DNA from: Mangrovivirga cuniculi
GTDB taxonomy: Bacteria; Bacteroidota; Bacteroidia; Cytophagales; Cyclobacteriaceae
Assembly (NCBI RefSeq): GCF_005166025.1
Contig: NZ_CP028923.1
Coordinates: 2,234,001-2,298,000, forward strand
Reading direction: 5' to 3'
Length of the DNA: 64,000 nt
This document shows, piece after piece, positions 44,490-54,017 of this stretch. A program made the translations under genes and the position numbers. Within the stretch, counting starts at the first letter, position 1; each line of letters starts with the position of its first letter. A model generated the notes under the pieces. That model was given only the letters and a program-made list of their open reading frames with translations. It did not search any database and was not told the DNA's origin.

Positions 44490-45875
44490 ATGAAAAGAAT
44501 TTTATCTGCTTTAATTTTTTCTACTCTATTTTTCTGCATTCAGGCTCAGCAGGATAAAGCCTTTGTAGATAGCCTTTTTCACATTGCATTAACAAACGGA
44601 AGAGCATACGAGGATTTGAGATTTTTAACCAAGAATATTGGAGGGAGACTTACCGGATCGCCAGAAGCGGCAGCAGCTGTCGAGTTTACCCGGCAAAGGA
44701 TGGAAGCCTATGGTTTTGATACTGTATGGTTACAACCGGTAATGGTACCACATTGGGTTAGAGGGGAGAAACCTGAAAGAGGCAGGGTGCTGTCCAACAC
44801 TTTTGGAACCATCGACCTACCAGTAACTGCATTAGGCAATACCGTTGGTACTGGTTTTCCAGGGATTACTGCTGAAGTGATCGAAGTTAAAAGTCTTGAT
44901 GAGGTACTTGAGTTAAAAGAAAAGGATGTAAAAGGTAAGATCGTATTTTTCAACAGGCCTTTTGATGAGACTGAGTTTAGTACATTTTCAGCTTATGGTG
45001 GAGCAGTTGATCAGCGGGGTAGTGGACCTGCAGAAGCTGCTAAAAAAGGGGCTGTTGCTGTAGTAGTCCGTTCAATGGGAAATAAGATCAATAAAGTTTT
45101 GCACACTGGTATGACTAGATATCAACCAAATGTGCCAAAAATTCCTGCTGTGGCAATAAGTACCTATCATGCAGAAGAATTGAGTGCAATGTTAAAATCA
45201 GATAATGAACTAAATATTTATCTTGAGACACATTGTGAATTTTTACCAGACAAATTATCATACAATGTGATTGGGCAAATAAATGGTACAGAGTTTCCTG
45301 AAGATTTCATAATAGTTGGTGGCCACCTGGATAGCTGGGACGTTGGTGAGGGTGCTCATGATGACGGAGCAGGCTGTGTACAGTCTATCGATGCTTTAAG
45401 GGTACTTAAATTGTCAGGATATCAACCTAAATACTCAATAAGGGCTGTGATGTTTATGAATGAGGAAAACGGACTCAGAGGTGGAAGAAAATATGCTGAA
45501 TTGGCTCAAAAAAATAATGAGAATCATCTTGCTGCTATTGAATCTGACAGAGGAGGGTTTTCACCCAGGGGATTTACAACTACAGGAACTGATGAGCAGG
45601 AAAAAATGATTCAAGGTTGGGCCCCTTTAATGTTTGATTGGGGGTATTATGATTTTAGTAAGCCCGGTGGAGGAGCAGATATTTCTCCACTTGCAGTTCA
45701 GAATACATTATTAATCGGTCTGTATCCTGATTCTCAACGATATTTTTATATCCATCACACGCCAAATGATGTCTTTGAAACAGTCAACCAGAGAGAATTA
45801 GAATTAGGAGTAGGAGGGCTGGCATCGATGCTGTATTTACTGGATAAAAATTTAGAGAAAAAAAATAAAAAATAA
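44490..45875 (+). CDS. M28-family zinc peptidase (carboxypeptidase Q-like)
   Basis: The 461-residue protein starts with a signal peptide ending at IQAQ, so it is exported. A PA-type insert lies about 120-225. The M28 zinc ligands are visible: His and Asp in GGHLDSWDVGEGAHDDGAG, Glu in MNEENGLRGG, Asp in ESDRGG and His in HHTPNDVFETV. Its size and layout match carboxypeptidase Q-like aminopeptidases. It probably degrades peptides in the periplasm or outside the cell. Confidence 0.92.
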   Translation: MKRILSALIFSTLFFCIQAQQDKAFVDSLFHIALTNGRAYEDLRFLTKNIGGRLTGSPEAAAAVEFTRQRMEAYGFDTVWLQPVMVPHWVRGEKPERGRVLSNTFGTIDLPVTALGNTVGTGFPGITAEVIEVKSLDEVLELKEKDVKGKIVFFNRPFDETEFSTFSAYGGAVDQRGSGPAEAAKKGAVAVVVRSMGNKINKVLHTGMTRYQPNVPKIPAVAISTYHAEELSAMLKSDNELNIYLETHCEFLPDKLSYNVIGQINGTEFPEDFIIVGGHLDSWDVGEGAHDDGAGCVQSIDALRVLKLSGYQPKYSIRAVMFMNEENGLRGGRKYAELAQKNNENHLAAIESDRGGFSPRGFTTTGTDEQEKMIQGWAPLMFDWGYYDFSKPGGGADISPLAVQNTLLIGLYPDSQRYFYIHHTPNDVFETVNQRELELGVGGLASMLYLLDKNLEKKNKK

Positions 45876-45948
45876 TTTTCATCTGATTTCAGAAATTTAT
45901 CAGATTGATTATTATTACTATATAATCTACCAGTTAAAACAAATCGTC

Positions 45949-46242
45949 ATGGAAAAAAAGCGCATTGTAAAAGATTATGATAAATTACCTGATGAGGTAA
46001 TTAATCAAGTTAAATTAGAGTACCCTTATGGTTTTGCTGAAAACCTTGTTTCTTTTGTCAATGCTAAGGGTGAAAAAGTTTCTGCCCTGCCTTTTGATAC
46101 AGAGAATATATATTATTTGATAAGGATGACTAAGCAGGAGGCAGTGCAATTAATTGAGGATGATGACGATTATGATGAGTTTGGTAAGTTGTCTGAAGAG
46201 TTTATTGAAGATCAGGACGAAGATGGAGAGGATGAAGATTAA
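45949..46242 (+). CDS. small acidic conserved protein
   Basis: The 97-residue protein begins with basic residues (MEKKRIVKDYDKLPDEVI) and ends with an acidic run (DEFGKLSEEFIEDQDEDGEDED). The middle, YPYGFAENLVSFVNAKGEKVSALPFDTENIYYLIRM, looks like a compact alpha/beta unit. I recall similar short proteins in other Bacteroidota, but no function is established and no catalytic motif is visible. It is a single gene ended by the palindromic terminator at 46261-46287. Confidence 0.75.
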   Translation: MEKKRIVKDYDKLPDEVINQVKLEYPYGFAENLVSFVNAKGEKVSALPFDTENIYYLIRMTKQEAVQLIEDDDDYDEFGKLSEEFIEDQDEDGEDED

Positions 46243-46260
46243 ACTAAATTAATACTAATA

Positions 46261-46287
46261 AAAAAAGAGTGGCTAGCCACTCTTTTT
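46261..46287. terminator. bidirectional palindromic terminator
   Basis: GAGTGGC and GCCACTC around a central TA, flanked by six A and five T residues, make a symmetric terminator. It can end both the acidic protein gene (plus) and the zinc-ribbon membrane protein gene (minus). Confidence 0.88.
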
Positions 46288-46303
46288 GTTTTAAGTTTTG
46301 TAA

Positions 46304-47221
46304 TTAATCTTCTGTTTCTTTTTTATTTTCTAATTCCTTTAAGAAGGATTGAGCCTGATCAATATCACCAAATTCATAGTGATGTGGGTGACCTTCATTA
46401 TCGAAAACTTCCATTCTGATAAGCTGGATAGCATATTGCTTTTCAGAAATAGCTTCACCAATATGATCTTTGAATCTAAGGAAGAAACTTTCTTTATTAG
46501 CTTCAAGCTGGGCTATTTGCTTATTTTCATGTTTTACCCTATTGCAATAACTACATTTATAATGTTTTACGATTTCACCAGGCTCTGTATCTGTAGGTTG
46601 CTTTAATATCTCTTCTTTTTTCAATTTAAGAGTCTGCATTCCACACCTGTCACACTCCTGGGCTACTAAGTGGCCTGGATATTTTTCAATTTTAACATAG
46701 TCTGAATCATCATCTACCCAAACATCATAGTCAACCGAGAAAATATTTTCTTCAGCCTGCATGGCCTCATCAAGATGGACATCTTCCTCCTGCTCAGTCA
46801 ATAATCTCATCTGCTTGCCTGATTTAGGAGAAGTCCTCGGTTGGAACCTTAATTTCTTAAGTCTTCCTTTCTGATTGGCAGGAAGCATATATTTCAATAA
46901 CAGAGATGGGATATATCCTACCAACGTACCGGCACAAAGTGCAACTGCAAGTCGAATAAATATCCAGCCTTTCGATTCTGCTACTGGTTCTCTAAATAAA
47001 GTATTCAGATAAAAGAAAACAGCTGCTCCAAGACCAATAAAGAAATAAATGTACATTTTCTTTTCTCGAGAGGATATGTAATCGTATTTCAGTTTTGGAT
47101 CTTTAAAACGTGCAAGATTCAAAAAATTAATAAACACAGATCCCAATGCAAATAATAATGATATTGCAATGGCTACGTACATCACGGAATGAAAGCCGGA
47201 TAAAAATGAATCGTAAGACAT
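46304..47221 (-). CDS. membrane protein with a cytoplasmic zinc ribbon
   Basis: I start the protein at ATG 47221 (MSYDSFLSGFHSVMY, 305 residues); a start at 47272 would add 17 residues unlike a normal N-terminus. Three membrane helices lie about 12-35, 54-72 and 85-115. A long cytoplasmic region follows, with four cysteines in CDRCGMQTL and CSYCNRV (about 208-240), a likely zinc ribbon. The last 70 residues are helical and charged. I do not recognise the family. It stands alone between two plus-strand genes. Confidence 0.75.
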   Translation of the reverse strand: MSYDSFLSGFHSVMYVAIAISLLFALGSVFINFLNLARFKDPKLKYDYISSREKKMYIYFFIGLGAAVFFYLNTLFREPVAESKGWIFIRLAVALCAGTLVGYIPSLLLKYMLPANQKGRLKKLRFQPRTSPKSGKQMRLLTEQEEDVHLDEAMQAEENIFSVDYDVWVDDDSDYVKIEKYPGHLVAQECDRCGMQTLKLKKEEILKQPTDTEPGEIVKHYKCSYCNRVKHENKQIAQLEANKESFFLRFKDHIGEAISEKQYAIQLIRMEVFDNEGHPHHYEFGDIDQAQSFLKELENKKETED

Positions 47222-47382
47222 AGTTAAATATTTAATTTTCCAAAATATAAGGTGAATTGACCGTATTGTCAATATAAAATTCCATTCATGATATTTTTAT
47301 ATATTTTCAAGTGAAAATATGTATTAAATAATAATAATTTGAATTATATTAATATAAAAATAAATTCAAATCTAAAATAATA

Positions 47383-47790
47383 ATGGCTACTAAAATCACC
47401 GAAATCGAAGGGATTGGTCCATCCTATGCAGAAAAACTGCAAAAAGCTGATATTACAACAGTAGAAGGACTATTAGAAAAATGTGCATCAAGATCAGGAC
47501 GAAAGAATGTTGCCGAAGCAACAGGGATTGATGCATCACATTTATTAAAGTGGGCAAATTTGGCTGACTTATTTCGAATTAAAGGCGTTGCAAGTGAAAT
47601 AAGTGAATTACTGGAAGCTGCAGGCGTTGATACTGTCAAAGAATTGAGAAACAGAAACCCGGAGAACTTGCATAATGCTATTGTTGAAGAAAGTAAAAAG
47701 AAAAACCATGTCAGACAAATTCCATCTTTAAGCCAGGTTGAAAAATTCGTAAGCCAGGCTAAAGAACTCGATCCTGTAATAACATATTAA
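47383..47790 (+). CDS. DUF4332 helix-hairpin-helix protein
   Basis: The 135-residue protein has helix-hairpin-helix units: IEGIGPSYAEKLQKADITTVEGLL at the N-terminus and LFRIKGVASEISELLEAAGVDTVKELRNRNP in the middle. It fits DUF4332, whose members resemble DNA-binding HhH proteins such as the C-terminus of topoisomerase or polymerase accessory factors. The DNA target is unknown. It has its own terminator at 47812-47845 and precedes the HerA-like gene. Confidence 0.85.
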   Translation: MATKITEIEGIGPSYAEKLQKADITTVEGLLEKCASRSGRKNVAEATGIDASHLLKWANLADLFRIKGVASEISELLEAAGVDTVKELRNRNPENLHNAIVEESKKKNHVRQIPSLSQVEKFVSQAKELDPVITY

Positions 47791-47811
47791 CATAAATAAT
47801 TATAAAAAGTG

Positions 47812-47845
47812 CACCGGAGAATATATTTCTTCCGGTGTATTTTTA
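47812..47845 (+). terminator. terminator of the DUF4332 gene
   Basis: CACCGGA (47812-47818) and TCCGGTG (about 47831-47837) form a stem extended by AA/TT, followed by a T-rich tail. The next start is at 47855, so the following gene needs its own promoter or read-through. Confidence 0.7.
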
Positions 47846-47854
47846 TATTGTAAT

Positions 47855-49414
47855 ATGAAAGAAAAGTTTATAAGTGATATACAATCGGGATATTATTTTA
47901 AGGGTAAGGATTTTATCATCGGTGCTGGTGTTTACGATAATGAGATAATATCTGATGCTAAGATAAAAATACCGCTTTCTACAATTAACAGGCATGGTTT
48001 GATTTCAGGAGCTACAGGAACTGGAAAAACCAAGTCATTACAAGTCTTTGCAGAATGTCTGAGTGATAATGGGGTTCCGGTCCTGATGATGGATATTAAA
48101 GGAGATCTTAGTGGAATAGCCAAGCCCGGAGAGGTTAATAATCATATAACCACCAGGCATGAGGCGATTGATTTAGAATTTAAACCCTCAGGTTTTCCTG
48201 TGGAATTATTATCACTTACTGGAAAAGAAGGGGTGAAGTTACGGGCTACTGTTTCAGAGTTTGGTCCTATAGTATTATCTAAAATGCTAAATCTTAATGA
48301 TACACAATCCAGTATCTTGTCAGTAATTTTTCAATATGCAGATAAAAATGGTCTTCCTTTACTTGATTTAAAAGATCTCAAAAGGTTATTAAGGTTTATT
48401 ACTGAGGAAGGGAAGGAAGAGATCCAAAAGGAGTATGGCAGGCTTAGTTCAGCTTCTATTGGAACGATTATGAGAAAAGTTATCGGGCTTGAACAAGAAG
48501 GTGCGGAACAATTTTTTGGAGAGCCTTCATTTGATATTAAAGACCTTCTTCATAAAAATGATGAAGGCAAAGGACAAATCAGTGTTTTAAGGGTAAATGA
48601 TATTCAGGATAAGCCAAAATTGTATTCTTCTTTCATGCTTTCGTTATTAGCAGAAATTTTTAGCACATTTCCGGAAAAAGGAGATAGCGATAAGCCCAGG
48701 CTTGTCATGTTTATAGATGAAGCACATCTATTATTTAAGGAAGCCGGGGACGAATTACTCGAACAGATTGACACAGTTATAAAGCTTATAAGATCGAAAG
48801 GTGTTGGAATTTATTTCTGTACCCAAAGTCCTACGGATATTCCCGAATCAGTTTTAAGTCAATTGGGTTTAAGAATCCAGCACGCCCTTCGTGCAGTTAC
48901 AGCAAAAGACAGAAAGGCTATTCGATCAGCTGCAGAAAATTTCCCATTAACTGAGTACTATGAAACTGATAAAATACTCACTTCATTAGGGGTGGGACAG
49001 GCTTTGATTACAGTGCTAAATGAAAAAGGAATTCCTACTCCATTGGTGGTTACTCATTTACGAGCTCCTGCTTCCAGAATGAATGTTTTAAAACAAAATG
49101 AAATTGAAGATTTACTGAATAAATCTGATTTGGTCGATAAGTATAATGAAACAGTAGACAGAGAAAGTGCTTATGAATTACTCGAGAAAAAGCTCTTTAC
49201 CGAAGAAAAACAAATAGAAGAATCTAAAGGAATCAATAAGCCACAAAAGCCATTGACAGATGAATCTGTATGGGAGGAACTCTCAAAAAATACAATGGTC
49301 AGGCAAATGGGCAGAACATTAATCAGAGAACTTTCAAGAGGGTTATTAGGAGCGGTGTCAGGAAAAAAGACCTCGTCAGGAAGGAAAGGGAATTCAATAT
49401 TTGATCTTTTTTAG
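47855..49414 (+). CDS. HerA/DUF853-type ATPase
   Basis: The 519-residue protein is a HerA-FtsK-superfamily ATPase of the DUF853 group. Walker A is GATGTGKTKS (about 52-61), followed by MMDIKGDLSGIAKPG, and Walker B is LVMFIDEAHLLF (about 285-296), with FCTQSPTDIPESVLSQLGLRIQHALRA as the sensor and arginine region. These proteins are predicted motor ATPases on DNA or other polymers; the group has no firm in vivo role. There is no nuclease partner (NurA) next to it. The C-terminus ends in a short basic tail. Confidence 0.87.
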   Translation: MKEKFISDIQSGYYFKGKDFIIGAGVYDNEIISDAKIKIPLSTINRHGLISGATGTGKTKSLQVFAECLSDNGVPVLMMDIKGDLSGIAKPGEVNNHITTRHEAIDLEFKPSGFPVELLSLTGKEGVKLRATVSEFGPIVLSKMLNLNDTQSSILSVIFQYADKNGLPLLDLKDLKRLLRFITEEGKEEIQKEYGRLSSASIGTIMRKVIGLEQEGAEQFFGEPSFDIKDLLHKNDEGKGQISVLRVNDIQDKPKLYSSFMLSLLAEIFSTFPEKGDSDKPRLVMFIDEAHLLFKEAGDELLEQIDTVIKLIRSKGVGIYFCTQSPTDIPESVLSQLGLRIQHALRAVTAKDRKAIRSAAENFPLTEYYETDKILTSLGVGQALITVLNEKGIPTPLVVTHLRAPASRMNVLKQNEIEDLLNKSDLVDKYNETVDRESAYELLEKKLFTEEKQIEESKGINKPQKPLTDESVWEELSKNTMVRQMGRTLIRELSRGLLGAVSGKKTSSGRKGNSIFDLF

Positions 49415-49629
49415 AGATCCTGCTTTTCAATTAGAGCATTTACTGCTTCTTCTTCGCTACTGAAGACTTCCCATTTCATTATGTGAACTATTCCTATTTC
49501 ATTGATACCCCTGGATTCAGCAGGCTTATCAGTATATGAAGCAATACTAATTTTATTAGGTTGTAATTCTGTCCCGGCTATATAAACGGCCTGGCCTTCT
49601 TCTGGCAAATTGTTTTCTTTAAATTTCAT
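49411..49629 (-). CDS. small hypothetical protein
   Basis: The 72-residue protein has strands and turns such as EEGQAVYIAGTELQPNKISIASYTD and IGIVHIMKWEVFSSEEEAVNALIEKQ. It has no signal peptide or cysteines. The acidic helix at the end could be an interaction surface. I cannot name a family. Its stop overlaps that of the convergent HerA-like gene by 4 bp. It is the only frame on this strand with a sensible composition, so I keep it at moderate confidence. Confidence 0.6.
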   Translation of the reverse strand: MKFKENNLPEEGQAVYIAGTELQPNKISIASYTDKPAESRGINEIGIVHIMKWEVFSSEEEAVNALIEKQDL

Positions 49630-49737
49630 TGACTCTTTTTAGTATATACTTTTAGAACAGGTTAGGAAACCCTTTAAATTAAAAAAAAAAGTGGCTGGAA
49701 ATGGCTTAATTACATTTGATTTTTAATTAAAAGTAAT

Positions 49738-50820
49738 ATGAAAATTGACTTTTTGGAGCATACTCTTCAATTTAAATTTGATGCAGGTACATCAAGAGGT
49801 GTAATGAGGGAGCATAATGTAGTGTATGTGATTTTAAATGATTCGGAATCCGGAATAAGGGGTATTGGAGAATGTGCACCATTACCAGGTTTAAGTATTG
49901 ATAACAAGACTCAGGTTATTGATTTTCTCCAAGGCTTAAAGAAGTCAGAGGAGTATCTTAATATTCCATTGACTGCCGAGGAGGTTTTTGAAATAGCAGA
50001 AGAATTAGTGCCGGAATATCTTCCTTCCGTACGGTTTGGATTAGAAACAGCATTATTGGATTTAATTTCAGGGGGAAAGAAAGAAATATTTGAAGGAGAA
50101 TTCTATCAGGGACAGAAACGAATTCCTATTAATGGTTTGATTTGGATGGGGGATGAAGAGTTTATGCTCAGCCAGATTCGAAAAAAAATCGATGCAGGTT
50201 TCAATTGTCTTAAAATGAAAATCGGGGCAATAGATTTTGAAACTGAATTGAGTATTTTAAATTATATTAGAAGAAACTTCTCTGAAAAGGACCTTACCAT
50301 TCGGGTAGATGCTAACGGTGCTTTTACAATTGGTGAAGCTTTGCATAAGCTTGAGAAATTATCTAAACTGAATCTTCACAGCATTGAACAACCCATTGCA
50401 GCAGGGAATATAGAAGGAATGAAAGAGCTCTGTGAAAAAACACCTCTTCCAATAGCTTTGGATGAAGAATTAATTGGTGTCAATGCGGTAAAAGGGCTGG
50501 AACTTCTATCTGAGATAAATCCTCATTATATAATACTTAAACCCACTTTGTTAGGAGGTCTTAAAGCTTCAGACATATGGATTAAAAATGCTGAGAAATT
50601 AGATATAGATTGGTGGATGACTTCAGCTTTAGAGTCAAATATAGGGCTCAATGCCATTTCACAGTTCACTGCGTTTAAAAATGTCAGTCTTCCACAAGGC
50701 TTAGGAACAGGGCAGCTTTATCATAATAACATAGCATCTCCTTTGATGATTGAAAATGGAGAGATTTATTATGATACAAAAACGAAATGGGATTTGAGTT
50801 TATTTAAGCAAACTCATTGA
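49738..50820 (+). CDS. menC: o-succinylbenzoate synthase
   Basis: MenC dehydrates SHCHC to o-succinylbenzoate in menaquinone synthesis. The 360-residue protein has the enolase-superfamily active site: the KMKIG lysines (about 159-161), RVDANGAF (Asp about 190), SIEQPI (Glu about 215) and ALDEELIG (Asp about 240), then ILKPTLLGG with the second Lys. PINGLIWMGD and TSALESNIGLNAISQFTA are typical of Bacteroidota MenC. A dipeptide-epimerase reading is less likely. It is convergent with the sirtuin gene and overlaps its end by 17 bp. Confidence 0.88.
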   Translation: MKIDFLEHTLQFKFDAGTSRGVMREHNVVYVILNDSESGIRGIGECAPLPGLSIDNKTQVIDFLQGLKKSEEYLNIPLTAEEVFEIAEELVPEYLPSVRFGLETALLDLISGGKKEIFEGEFYQGQKRIPINGLIWMGDEEFMLSQIRKKIDAGFNCLKMKIGAIDFETELSILNYIRRNFSEKDLTIRVDANGAFTIGEALHKLEKLSKLNLHSIEQPIAAGNIEGMKELCEKTPLPIALDEELIGVNAVKGLELLSEINPHYIILKPTLLGGLKASDIWIKNAEKLDIDWWMTSALESNIGLNAISQFTAFKNVSLPQGLGTGQLYHNNIASPLMIENGEIYYDTKTKWDLSLFKQTH

Positions 50821-51496
50821 TCAATATCTCTTTTAATTTAGGTAATCCTGTTGAAGCAGGTTCTTCGAAACACTTTACTCGTGTAGCTCTGACTCCGTCT
50901 GGTATCTTCGGGTCAACAAGATATACCGGAGTTTCATAAGAACAATATTGAAATAGTCCAGCTGCCGGATAAACCTGAAGGGATGTACCTGCAATAACAA
51001 AAATATCCGCCTCAGCAGCTGCTGCAGTAGCCGGTTGCATCATCGGAACTAATTCACCAAACCAAACTATATGTGGCCGTAATTGAGATCCTTTTTCGCA
51101 GAGGTCTCCTTTATTTATGAGTGGTTGATCAAGGTCATAGATCAGGCCTTCATCGACCGAACTTCTTGCTTTCATGATTTCACCATGAAGGTGAATGATA
51201 TTAGATGAACCAGCCTTTTCATGCAGATTATCGACATTTTGAGTAACTACAGTAACATCAAAGTGATCCTCAAGGTCAACCAGTGCTTTGTGGCCTGGGT
51301 TGGGTTCTGCTTTTATTACTGCCTTTCTACGTTCGTTATAAAACTTCAGGACCAGGTCTTGATTTGCTTCCCAACCGGCAGGAGATGCTACTTCCATAAC
51401 ATCATGACCTTCCCATAGTCCGTTGGCATCCCGAAAAGTCGGGATGCCACTTTCGGCACTGATTCCAGCCCCAGTTAGAACTACGAGTTTTTTCAT
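50804..51496 (-). CDS. cobB: Sir2-family NAD-dependent protein deacylase
   Basis: The 230-residue sirtuin removes acyl groups from lysines using NAD. It shows GAGISAESGIPTFRD at the N-terminus, TQNVDNLHEKAG and the catalytic His in IHLHGE. FYNERRKAV contains the Tyr-x-x-Arg pair that favours succinyl or malonyl lysines (SIRT5/CobB class). The segment ARSSVDEG...GDLCEKGSQLRPH lacks the four zinc cysteines of classical sirtuins. It starts 1 bp after the topA stop, so the two may be co-transcribed. Confidence 0.92.
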   Translation of the reverse strand: MKKLVVLTGAGISAESGIPTFRDANGLWEGHDVMEVASPAGWEANQDLVLKFYNERRKAVIKAEPNPGHKALVDLEDHFDVTVVTQNVDNLHEKAGSSNIIHLHGEIMKARSSVDEGLIYDLDQPLINKGDLCEKGSQLRPHIVWFGELVPMMQPATAAAAEADIFVIAGTSLQVYPAAGLFQYCSYETPVYLVDPKIPDGVRATRVKCFEEPASTGLPKLKEILINEFA

Positions 51497-51497
51497 A

Positions 51498-53819
51498 CTA
51501 TTTCTTTTTTCTTCCTCTAGGTTTTTTCGGTTTGTTCTTAGCTTCTTCAGCCAGTTTCAAACATTCTTCGAGAGTCAGTTCCTCTGGTTTTTTGTCTTTA
51601 GGTATTTTGACATTTTGTCTTCCTGCCTTAATGTAAGGTCCATAACGGCCATTTAAGACTTGTACAGACTCATCTTCATCAAAAGTTTTGATGTATTTAT
51701 TCGCTTCAGCTTTTCTTTTTTCTTCTATCAATTCGATCGCTCTGTCCAATTCGATCTCGTATGGATCATCATCTTTATGTAGTGAAGTGAATTTGCCTGC
51801 ATGTAAAATGTAAGGACCATATCTTCCTATATTTACAGCAACTGGTTCTCCTTCGTATTCTCCTATTTCGCGAGGTAACTTGAAAAGTTCAAGTGCTTCT
51901 TCTAGTGTGATGTTTTCAATAAACTGATCTTTACGCATACTTGCGTATTTAGGCTTTTCTTCGTCATCACTTTCTCCAAGCTGGACAATAGGACCGAATT
52001 TTCCCAACCTGGCTATTACTGGTTTGCCCGTTTTAGGATCAGTTCCAAGTTCTCTTGAAGTGTTGATCTCTTGTCTAGAGATTGCTTCGGTATCCTCAAC
52101 CTTTTGATGGAAGTTGCCATAGAAAGCATCGATCATCGCATCCCATTGTTTTATACCGTGGGCGATTTCGTCAAACTCTTTTTCTACAGTCGCTGTAAAA
52201 GAATAGTTAGTAACATTTGGAAAATGCTCTACGAGGAAATCATTAACTACCATTGCCGTATTTGTTGGAAATAATTTATTTTTCTCAGCTCCGGTAGTCT
52301 CAGTTTTTTCTTCTTTTTTTACCTCTCCATTTTTTAAGGTGATCAAATTGTAATTTCTTTCTTTGCCTGGTCTTGATTCTTTAACAACGTATCCTCTTTT
52401 CTGGACGGTACTAATTGTTGGAGCATAGGTAGAAGGTCTACCAATTCCCATTTCTTCCAGTTTTTTGACCAATGAAGCTTCTGAGTACCTTGCCGGAGGT
52501 CTTGAGAAAGTTTGTTTGGATACTATTTCTTTTGCATCTAATGATTGTCCTTGCGAAAGCGGAGGTAAAATTCCTTTTGCTTCTTCTTCCTCATCATCGT
52601 CTGTAGATTCCAGGTAGACCTTAAGAAATCCATCAAACTTAATTACCTCACCGGTTGCGGTGAAATGGACACTATCATTGGTACTAATATCAATAGTTGC
52701 TATCGTTCTCTCAATTTGTGCATCAGACATCTGAGAAGCAATTGCACGTTTCCAGATTAGTTCATATAATCTCTGCTCATTTCTGTCCTTGCCTGCATCC
52801 TGTTCAGAGAAGCTGGTAGGTCTGATAGCTTCGTGAGCCTCCTGGGCACCCTGGCTTTTAGATTTATATTTTCTTACCTGAGAATAATTATCTCCATATT
52901 CACTTTTAATGGCTCCGGTAGCACTTGAAACAGCCTCGTCAGAAAGATTGACCGAATCAGTTCTCATATATGAAATTTTACCGGCTTCATATAGTCTTTG
53001 CGCCAAAGTCATTGTCTGAGATACCGAAAACCCAAGCTTTCTACTTGCTTCCTGCTGAAGTGTGGATGTGGTAAACGGAGGTGCAGGGCTCTTTTTTGAT
53101 GGTTTTGTTTCCAGCTTACTGATACTAAATTGAGCCTTCGTACAATCGTCTAAGAAATTAACAGCCTCGTCGTATGTACTGAATTTTTTGTTGAGTTCAG
53201 CTTTAATCTCCTTATTATTATCATCTTTGAATATGGCTGTAACACGATACGAATCTTTGGAATTAAAAGCCTCGATTTCTCTTTCTCTTTCAACCACCAA
53301 TCGAACAGCTACTGATTGAACCCTTCCAGCGGAAAGACCTCTTTTAATTTTTTTCCATAGAATTGGAGAAATTTCATAACCAACAATTCTGTCAAGAATT
53401 CGTCTTGCTTGTTGAGCATTAACAAGATCATGATCTATCGCTCGAGGATGATTTATTGCATTTAATATGGCATTTTTTGTTATTTCCCTAAAGACAATTC
53501 TTTTAGTTTTATCATCTTCGAGCTTCAGAGCCTCCTTTAAGTGCCAGGATATTGCTTCCCCTTCACGGTCATCATCCGATGCCAGGTAGATTGTGTCAGC
53601 ATCTTTTGATAATTTCTTCAGCTCCTTAATCACATCCTTTTTATCACCGGTGATCTCGTAAGTTGGTTTAAAACCATTTTTTATATCGATAGCCTTATCT
53701 CCCTTAGGTAAATCTCTTACATGACCATATGATGAGGTCACTTTGTAGTCTTTACCTAAAAAGCCTTCAATGGTTTTTGCTTTTGCCGGAGACTCCACTA
53801 TAACTAAATTTTTTGCCAT
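51498..53819 (-). CDS. topA: DNA topoisomerase I
   Basis: TopA relaxes negative supercoils through a single-strand break. The 773-residue protein has the TOPRIM domain (LVIVESPAKAKTIEGFLG, YLASDDDREGEAISWHL), the central toroid with RVQSVAVRLVVEREREIEAF, and the active-site Tyr in ISYMRTDSVNLS (about 282). Three C-terminal topoisomerase repeats are present (LGKFGPIVQLG, IGRYGPYILHAG, NGRYGPYIKAG), and the protein ends in a Lys-rich tail (KKPRGRKKK). No cysteine zinc fingers are present, the typical Bacteroidota arrangement. Confidence 0.97.
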   Translation of the reverse strand: MAKNLVIVESPAKAKTIEGFLGKDYKVTSSYGHVRDLPKGDKAIDIKNGFKPTYEITGDKKDVIKELKKLSKDADTIYLASDDDREGEAISWHLKEALKLEDDKTKRIVFREITKNAILNAINHPRAIDHDLVNAQQARRILDRIVGYEISPILWKKIKRGLSAGRVQSVAVRLVVEREREIEAFNSKDSYRVTAIFKDDNNKEIKAELNKKFSTYDEAVNFLDDCTKAQFSISKLETKPSKKSPAPPFTTSTLQQEASRKLGFSVSQTMTLAQRLYEAGKISYMRTDSVNLSDEAVSSATGAIKSEYGDNYSQVRKYKSKSQGAQEAHEAIRPTSFSEQDAGKDRNEQRLYELIWKRAIASQMSDAQIERTIATIDISTNDSVHFTATGEVIKFDGFLKVYLESTDDDEEEEAKGILPPLSQGQSLDAKEIVSKQTFSRPPARYSEASLVKKLEEMGIGRPSTYAPTISTVQKRGYVVKESRPGKERNYNLITLKNGEVKKEEKTETTGAEKNKLFPTNTAMVVNDFLVEHFPNVTNYSFTATVEKEFDEIAHGIKQWDAMIDAFYGNFHQKVEDTEAISRQEINTSRELGTDPKTGKPVIARLGKFGPIVQLGESDDEEKPKYASMRKDQFIENITLEEALELFKLPREIGEYEGEPVAVNIGRYGPYILHAGKFTSLHKDDDPYEIELDRAIELIEEKRKAEANKYIKTFDEDESVQVLNGRYGPYIKAGRQNVKIPKDKKPEELTLEECLKLAEEAKNKPKKPRGRKKK

Positions 53820-54017
53820 ATCCTGTTTGATTTCAATATTAAAGTGCCAAATATCTATAATAAAATGCGAAAAATAAAAGTTGATTTATTGCATTCGAAT
53901 TATATAATTTACTTACAATTTATATTTTTTGTTTCTTAAACACTTATATTTAGGATAAAGAGTTCTGATTAAAATTCAGATTGTACTGGGAAACAGCTAA
54001 TTAATAACAAACACAAT

